64,000 bases of DNA, taken from assembly GCF_029961145.1 (NCBI RefSeq), contig NZ_JASBRG010000002.1:169993-233992 (forward strand), read 5' to 3'. A model generated the notes under the pieces. That model saw only the letters and a program-made list of their open reading frames with translations, searched no databases and was not told where the DNA came from. Of this stretch, positions 59,620 through 64,000 are shown one piece after another. Source of the stretch: Pinibacter soli (GTDB lineage Bacteria; Bacteroidota; Bacteroidia; Chitinophagales; Chitinophagaceae). A program made the position numbers and the translations under genes. Within the stretch, counting starts at the first letter, position 1. The number at the start of each line of letters is the position of its first letter.

Positions 59620-61861
59620 GGGGCAACCCTTCCGTGTCATACCTATCAACTGTATCAATTCCGTTTAACTGCTTAAGCCTCACTACCAATTCATCCAGCT
59701 CTTCTTTGTCGTGCACATACACGCGTATGTTTCCTTCAAACATGCCTTCCTTGGCTTCAATAGTAAGAGCATTGATATTGATCTTAAGTTCACCGGAAAT
59801 GAGGTTCGTAATTTTGTTGATTACGCCCACATCGTCAAGGCCAACGATTTTAACACCGGTAAGAAATGAAATTTCTTTATTCTTGGCCCACTTGGTTTTT
59901 ACAACTCTGTGGCCGTAGTTCGATAATAATTTGGCCGCGTTCGGGCAGTTTGTGCGGTGAATGGTTAACCCTTTACCGGTGGTTACAAAACCAAATACGT
60001 CGTCACCCGGAATCGGTTTACAACAATTCGCCAAAGTGTACACAATCCTGTCGCTGCTTTCTCCAAAAATGATCAGCTCTGTGTCTTTCTTATTTAGCGG
60101 TGAATGCTGTTGCTGATCGAACTTGATCTCCTGTACAACCTTCTGAGGTTTTGGAGCCTCCAATTTGTCGCCAAGAACATGAAAATCTTTCAACTCTTTT
60201 AAATCGATCGATTTCGTGGCAACTTTATAGAAGAGATCGAGTTGTGAACTGAGTTTATAGAAAGAAGTAAGCTCGTCAATATTTGTCTGGTTGAATCCCG
60301 CACCCATTCCCTCCACCTTGCGTTGAACTGTGTATTTACCTTCTTCAGCAATTTTTCTTTTCTCCTCTTTGAGCGAATCTTTGATCTTGCTTTTCGCCTT
60401 AGCGGTTACGACAAAGTTCAGCCAGTCTTCATTCGGCTTCTGCTTGTTGGAAGTAATGATTTCTACCTGGTCACCACTCCTTAGTTTATGACTGATGGGC
60501 ACCAGTTTGTGGTTCACTTTGGCGCCAATACATTTGCTACCGACCGCACTGTGAATGGAAAAGGCAAAATCAAGCGCGGTAGAGCCTGTCGGCAACATTT
60601 TCACATCACCTTTTGGTGTGTACACATATATTTCTTCAGCAAGAAAACTGGTTTTAAAATCCTGCAGAAAATCAACTGAATCGGTTTCCTGATTGGCGAT
60701 CACTTCACGGATTTGCTGAAACCATTTTTCAAAACGTCCCTCATCTCCCGACCCTTCTTTGTACTTCCAGTGTGCGGCCAAACCTTTCTCTGCGATCTCG
60801 TTCATGCGCCTGGTACGTATCTGCACTTCCACCCATTTGCCCTGTGGGCCCATCACAGTGGTGTGCAAAGCCTCGTATCCATTTGATTTGGGGTTGCTCA
60901 GCCAATCACGCAAACGCTCGGGCGACGGCGTGTACTCATCCGTGATCATCGAATAGACCTTCCAGCATTCCTCTTTTTCTTTATCCTGAGGAGAATCAAG
61001 GATTACGCGGATCGCAAAAAGATCGTACACCTCTTCGAAGTCTACGCCTTTCTTGCGCATTTTGTTCCAGATAGAATGTATGCTTTTCGGGCGACCGTAA
61101 ATTTCAAACTTAAAGTCGGCCGCTTCCATTTTCTCCTTAAGAGGGCGAATGAATTCATTGATGTAACGCGTTCTTTCCCTTTTAGTTTCTGCCAGCTTTT
61201 TCGCGATTTCCTTGTAAGTGCTTGGTTCCATGTATTTCATGGCCAGATCTTCCAATTCCGTCTTTATACTGTACAGGCCCATACGATGGGCCAAAGGCGC
61301 ATATACATAGATGGTTTCCGAAGAAATTTTCAATTGCTTTTCACGCTTCATGCTTTCCATCGTACGCATATTATGCAGGCGATCAGCCAGCTTAATAAGA
61401 ATCACACGCGGATCATCAGTAAGTGTCAGCAATATTTTTTTGAAATTCTCTGCCTGCTGCGAAGCGTTTACATCAATTACGTTGGAAATTTTTGTAAGTC
61501 CGTCTACAATACGGGCTATCTCGGTACCAAATTCACGCTCAACATCGTCGAGTGTAATGTCGGTATCTTCAACCGTATCATGTAAAAGGGCACAAATGGT
61601 AGAGCGTACACCCAGGCCAATTTCTTCCACGCAGATTTGCGCAACGGCCAGCGGATGCAAGATATACGGTTCGCCACTTTTACGGCGCATGGTTTTATGG
61701 GCATCGGCGGCCATTTCAAATGCATGGCGCACGAGCTCCTTATCCCCATGTTTCAGTTTGGGCTTCAATGATCTTAACAGGGCACGGTATTCTCGTAGAA
61801 TAAGCTTCTTCTCCTGCTCATCACTAAGGTTATATTTCGATATCGTTTCTACAGTATCCAT
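59615..61861 (-). CDS. Bifunctional (p)ppGpp synthetase/hydrolase
   Basis: A 748-aa long RSH enzyme controlling the stringent response. HD hydrolase domain at about 45-190 with HPLAVAQICVEE, the HDTVED motif and KLADRLHNMRT; synthetase at about 240-355 (YGRPKSIHSIWNKM, DLFAIRVI); TGS at about 405-465 (YVYTPKGDVKMLPTGSTALDFAFSIH); and the zinc-finger/ACT C-terminus (CCKPIPGDDVFGF, GEL...NALTIEA). The intact HD motif means it can both make and degrade ppGpp. A -7 element lies 34 nt upstream. Confidence 0.96.
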   Translation of the reverse strand: MDTVETISKYNLSDEQEKKLILREYRALLRSLKPKLKHGDKELVRHAFEMAADAHKTMRRKSGEPYILHPLAVAQICVEEIGLGVRSTICALLHDTVEDTDITLDDVEREFGTEIARIVDGLTKISNVIDVNASQQAENFKKILLTLTDDPRVILIKLADRLHNMRTMESMKREKQLKISSETIYVYAPLAHRMGLYSIKTELEDLAMKYMEPSTYKEIAKKLAETKRERTRYINEFIRPLKEKMEAADFKFEIYGRPKSIHSIWNKMRKKGVDFEEVYDLFAIRVILDSPQDKEKEECWKVYSMITDEYTPSPERLRDWLSNPKSNGYEALHTTVMGPQGKWVEVQIRTRRMNEIAEKGLAAHWKYKEGSGDEGRFEKWFQQIREVIANQETDSVDFLQDFKTSFLAEEIYVYTPKGDVKMLPTGSTALDFAFSIHSAVGSKCIGAKVNHKLVPISHKLRSGDQVEIITSNKQKPNEDWLNFVVTAKAKSKIKDSLKEEKRKIAEEGKYTVQRKVEGMGAGFNQTNIDELTSFYKLSSQLDLFYKVATKSIDLKELKDFHVLGDKLEAPKPQKVVQEIKFDQQQHSPLNKKDTELIIFGESSDRIVYTLANCCKPIPGDDVFGFVTTGKGLTIHRTNCPNAAKLLSNYGHRVVKTKWAKNKEISFLTGVKIVGLDDVGVINKITNLISGELKININALTIEAKEGMFEGNIRVYVHDKEELDELVVRLKQLNGIDTVDRYDTEGLPQ

Positions 61862-61888
61862 TCAATAGCTTATGGAACGAATTTAGCG

Positions 61889-62030
61889 AAAAGTCAAAAG
61901 TAAAAATTCAAAAATCAAAAACGATGCAAATAATTTAAATGGAGGCAGATAAAAATATTAAATGATAAAATATCTTAAAGAGTGATGCCCATCCGGCGAC
62001 CTTTTTTTGACTTTTGAATTTTTACTTTTT
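61889..62030. repeat. Self-complementary word repeat (AAAAGTAAAAATTC family) between rel and tRNA-Leu
   Basis: Left arm 61889-61922 and right arm 62002-62030; AAAAGTAAAAATTCAAAA pairs with its partner at 24 of 25 positions. The left arm contains the rel -7 box (61895-61902) and the right arm lies just before the tRNA -33 box. Divergent spacer. Confidence 0.88.
61895..61902 (-). promoter_or_regulatory. -7 element for rel gene, inside the repeat arm
   Basis: Minus-strand TACTTTTG, a perfect TAnnTTTG, 34 nt before the rel ATG (61861). It is formed by the repeat words themselves. Confidence 0.55.
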
Positions 62031-62036
62031 ATTTTT

Positions 62037-62068
62037 TTTGTTTGTTCAACAAAAGCCCCCTACATTTG
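62037..62068 (+). promoter_or_regulatory. Promoter of tRNA-Leu
   Basis: TTTG (62037-62040), 20-nt spacer, TACATTTG (62061-62068): complete Bacteroidota consensus promoter, 30 nt before the tRNA. Confidence 0.75.
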
Positions 62069-62098
62069 CGCTCCCAAATAACAGTTCTTGTTTTTAGC

Positions 62099-62180
62099 GC
62101 GGGTGTGGCGAAATTGGCAGACGCATCAGACTTAGGATCTGACGCCGCGAGGCGTGTAGGTTCGACTCCTATCACCCGCA
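62099..62180 (+). tRNA. tRNA-Leu (anticodon TAG)
   Basis: Acceptor GCGGGTG pairs with CACCCGC; D-arm GCGAAATTGGCAGACGC; anticodon stem TCAGA/TCTGA with loop CTTAGGA, giving anticodon TAG (reads CUA-type Leu codons); long variable arm (class II) CGCCGCGAGGCGT; T-arm GTAGG-TTCGACT-CCTAT; discriminator A73. CCA is not encoded. A T7 tract follows immediately as a terminator. Confidence 0.97.
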
Positions 62181-62209
62181 CTTTTTTTCTCTCTCTTAAT
62201 TTTCTTCTT

Positions 62210-63691
62210 TTAATTTTTTGGCTCAAACGATGATCGCTCAATGGCGACAAATTTTCTTGCAGGGGTGTTACAGAGCGAGCATGAATAGCTTGAAGGAAGA
62301 TCTTCAAACAAAGTTCCGGAGGCAATATTTTTATTTACATCACCAATGTTGGCATCGTATACCGTCATGCATGTGGGGCATTGATGCAAAATATCTCTCG
62401 CTGCTTCTTCTATCTGCGATTCATACAGATTGCAGGCCGAGTCTGGCTTCATGCTTTGCAGTTCATAATAATATTTGCAAAGCGAAATAAGATAAGTGCC
62501 TAATTGCTCCTTTGGCACGTCGCCACGGAAGTGGATATACTCCTTTGAATTGGGGTTAAAATTGGGCGTGTATAAAATTTCAAACTTATCCAGCGCCTTT
62601 ACCTGGTTGCGAATCACGCTCATTTGCCGCTTAATAATTATCGAACCAAACACACCGGATTTTGGATGTGTTTTCACCGCAAAACACAACCCGAACGTGC
62701 GCACATCATCTTTGTCAAAATGCCGGATCACATGACGCTTGATATTCAAGCCATCTTCGCTCACATCTTCTACCTGCCAGTTAAGCTCGTTAGAAGCATG
62801 ACGCACATTGATTTTGTATTTGTTCAGCAAACAATCCCACAAATCACGATGCTTCGGCAAAATGCTTTTAACGATGATCGATTTCCATGTGGTTGCATAT
62901 ATCTGGCTAATATTTGTTGCGATGCAAATGCCACAAACATTTTGAAGAAAATCTACTGCAAATAATTCTTCACGCCTGTAAATTCCCAGCCATAGCTTAT
63001 CGCCATAAATATTGAAACCTTCATAGTACGGCAATTTGAAATCAGGCAGCACCAGGCTTTCTTCGACTGGCTTTGAAATCACCGCAAACTCATCGGCGAT
63101 TGTTTTATAGAGAACGTTCCCATCAGCTTCAATGTTTTCATAATACAGCGAGGTATTCTGAAAAATAACGTCTTCAATTTTTTTCGACAAGCGTGGAATA
63201 TCATTGGTATATATCAACTGCGGCCAATGAAAAAACATATTCGTTTTCGGGAAACGCAATACGAGGAACCAGTAATGCGGCTGGTTAGAAGCGATCCAGT
63301 TAATGTTGCCGGTAAACATTGGCGTAAAAGTCTGGTTATTGTCAACGATGTTTACCTTAAGCTTTGGTTTGTAATCAAACAGCGCAAAGATGTCTTTGTA
63401 AATGTTTTCCTTTAGCCAGGTGTCGCGAACAAATATTTCCTCAGCAGCATAGGAGCTTAAAATATTGGGATAATCATCTCGATTCACTTCATAGGAAACG
63501 CCTCTTTTAGTGAGCGCCGTAACCATTCTGTCATAATCTTTATGTGACGCATCTATGATCAACTGCTGGCGCAAACCGAAACGGATGTATGCGATCCCCG
63601 CTTCTCTTGCGGCAGACAGTAAATATTGAAGATATGCCGGTGAAATAATACCGGACGTAAAATTTATTTTAAATTGAAACGCGTGACGCAT
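62210..63691 (-). CDS. Rubredoxin-domain protein with nitrite/sulfite reductase-like fold
   Basis: A 493-aa protein. N-terminal part resembles the ferredoxin-like half-domains of nitrite/sulfite reductases (SGIISPAYLQYLLSAAREAG, IRFGLRQQLIIDA), repeated in the middle, but the four-Cys siroheme/4Fe-4S motif is not visible. The C-terminus (about 435-480) is a rubredoxin domain with CPTCMTVYDANIGD and CSLCNTPARKF iron ligands. In Bacteroidota such proteins often accompany nitrate-assimilation genes, which would lie beyond the window. A redox role is likely; catalysis is doubtful. Confidence 0.78.
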   Translation of the reverse strand: MRHAFQFKINFTSGIISPAYLQYLLSAAREAGIAYIRFGLRQQLIIDASHKDYDRMVTALTKRGVSYEVNRDDYPNILSSYAAEEIFVRDTWLKENIYKDIFALFDYKPKLKVNIVDNNQTFTPMFTGNINWIASNQPHYWFLVLRFPKTNMFFHWPQLIYTNDIPRLSKKIEDVIFQNTSLYYENIEADGNVLYKTIADEFAVISKPVEESLVLPDFKLPYYEGFNIYGDKLWLGIYRREELFAVDFLQNVCGICIATNISQIYATTWKSIIVKSILPKHRDLWDCLLNKYKINVRHASNELNWQVEDVSEDGLNIKRHVIRHFDKDDVRTFGLCFAVKTHPKSGVFGSIIIKRQMSVIRNQVKALDKFEILYTPNFNPNSKEYIHFRGDVPKEQLGTYLISLCKYYYELQSMKPDSACNLYESQIEEAARDILHQCPTCMTVYDANIGDVNKNIASGTLFEDLPSSYSCSLCNTPARKFVAIERSSFEPKN

Positions 63692-64000
63692 GCAAGTCTT
63701 TTTTCCTGTTCAATTATTGTTTCGGAGATGTTGGAGTTGCTTAGTTGTTGGATCTTAGTTGTTACCATGGATTCTAACCCACCTAAACCTTAACAAATGG
63801 TAACCAACAATAAACAACTTCATGATTAATTTAGCTCAAACATATTGTACATTTAATTTATATATGATATTTGATAGAAAATTAATAATAAAATAAGATT
63901 TTTTGCATTATTTTTTATTAAAACACATTCAAATCTATAAATAAATAACAACTGTCGACTAATTTTAATTAGATTATTTATAATTATAATTTATTAAAAA
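63692..64000. other. AT-rich end region with a word-repeat hairpin
   Basis: No gene is seen in these 309 bases. A self-complementary pair (GTTGCTTAGTTGTTGG at 63736-63751 with TTGTTACCAT-type words; right arm 63797-63818) belongs to the TTAGTTGTT family. From about 63825 the sequence is about 85 percent A+T with poly-A/T tracts, likely an upstream regulatory zone for a gene beyond the edge. Confidence 0.6.

Noticed and set aside
62029..62325. 98-codon minus-strand frame across the tRNA-Leu gene
   Set aside because: It is the antisense reading of the tRNA and the end of the rubredoxin-like gene, with no family match.
900..63818. All word-repeat hairpins are just Rho-independent terminators
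   Set aside because: Several lie between divergent genes (16267, 28621, 46888, 61889), their stems are AT-rich with long loops and no terminal U-run, and classic terminators are separately present (for example 12097 and 50461 inside their loops).
1..64000. Genomic island, prophage or integron
   Set aside because: No integrase, transposase, phage gene, or composition break is seen; only one tRNA, with a rubredoxin-like gene and not an integrase next to it.

Overview
The window reads as a chromosomal, mostly core-genome segment of a Bacteroidota bacterium, most likely a Chitinophagaceae-type member. The reasons are: many start codons preceded by the Bacteroidota sigma promoter element TAnnTTTG, no Shine-Dalgarno sequences, lineage-typical families (IPExxxVDY protein, GH3 enzyme, Rho with a long acidic N-terminal insert, fused 2-oxoacid oxidoreductase gamma/alpha subunit, DUF4382, TSP3-OmpA protein) and moderate G+C. 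There is no rRNA, CRISPR array, prophage or complete insertion sequence. One tRNA (Leu, anticodon TAG) is present.

Layout. 1-4.5 kb: end of an acyl-CoA carboxylase beta subunit, RNase HI, a DUF1801 protein, a DUF6580 membrane protein, manA and yraN. 4.5-10.5 kb: zapA, a coiled-coil gene and pheT on the minus strand, a DUF3108 gene with a flippase-like membrane protein, and ruvC. 10.5-20.5 kb: subtilase-like protein, HIT protein, korA, bcp, a small lipoprotein, a TIGR00266 protein, a Nei-like glycosylase with a frameshifted 3' end, a serine hydrolase lacking its catalytic Ser and Lys, a sterol-desaturase-like protein and a Fic protein. 20.6-28.5 kb: class D beta-lactamase, a lipoprotein, icmF, a YhcG-type nuclease pseudogene and metF. 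28.8-34.2 kb: lptB, GH3, an M28 peptidase, the IPExxxVDY protein and a pterin dehydratase. 34.2-46.9 kb: FkbM methyltransferase, rho, cysS, DUF1579, OmpA-TSP3, a membrane protein, DUF4382, a parvulin PPIase and a TlpA-like protein. 47.1-55.8 kb: rlmD, two rhomboid genes (the second lacks the catalytic Ser), a PH-SHOCT protein, a nitrilase-family protein, a cysteine synthase-like enzyme, GNAT, DUF502 and an S1/P1-nuclease-like protein. 55.9-63.7 kb: ArsC-like, pabB, a very acidic protein, purA, rel/spoT, tRNA-Leu and a sulfite-reductase-fold/rubredoxin protein.

The most striking feature is not a gene. About 26 intergenic spacers carry long, self-complementary inverted repeats whose arms are themselves built from short, quasi-tandem 7-10 nt words. 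Different spacers use different words (for example TTGAAAAT, AATAACTG, TTAGTTGT, GTACGAT, GCCTAACG, GTTGTGA), but the two arms of one spacer always match each other, by up to 33 bp without mismatch. Many arms run across the stop codon of the adjoining gene; others lie between divergent genes, so simple terminator function does not explain them all. A second, REP-like class of compact palindromes occurs at three places. Other points of interest are a promoter nested inside a terminator hairpin before icmF, palindromic sites in front of the Fic gene, several candidate leaderless promoters, and three enzymes that have lost catalytic residues.
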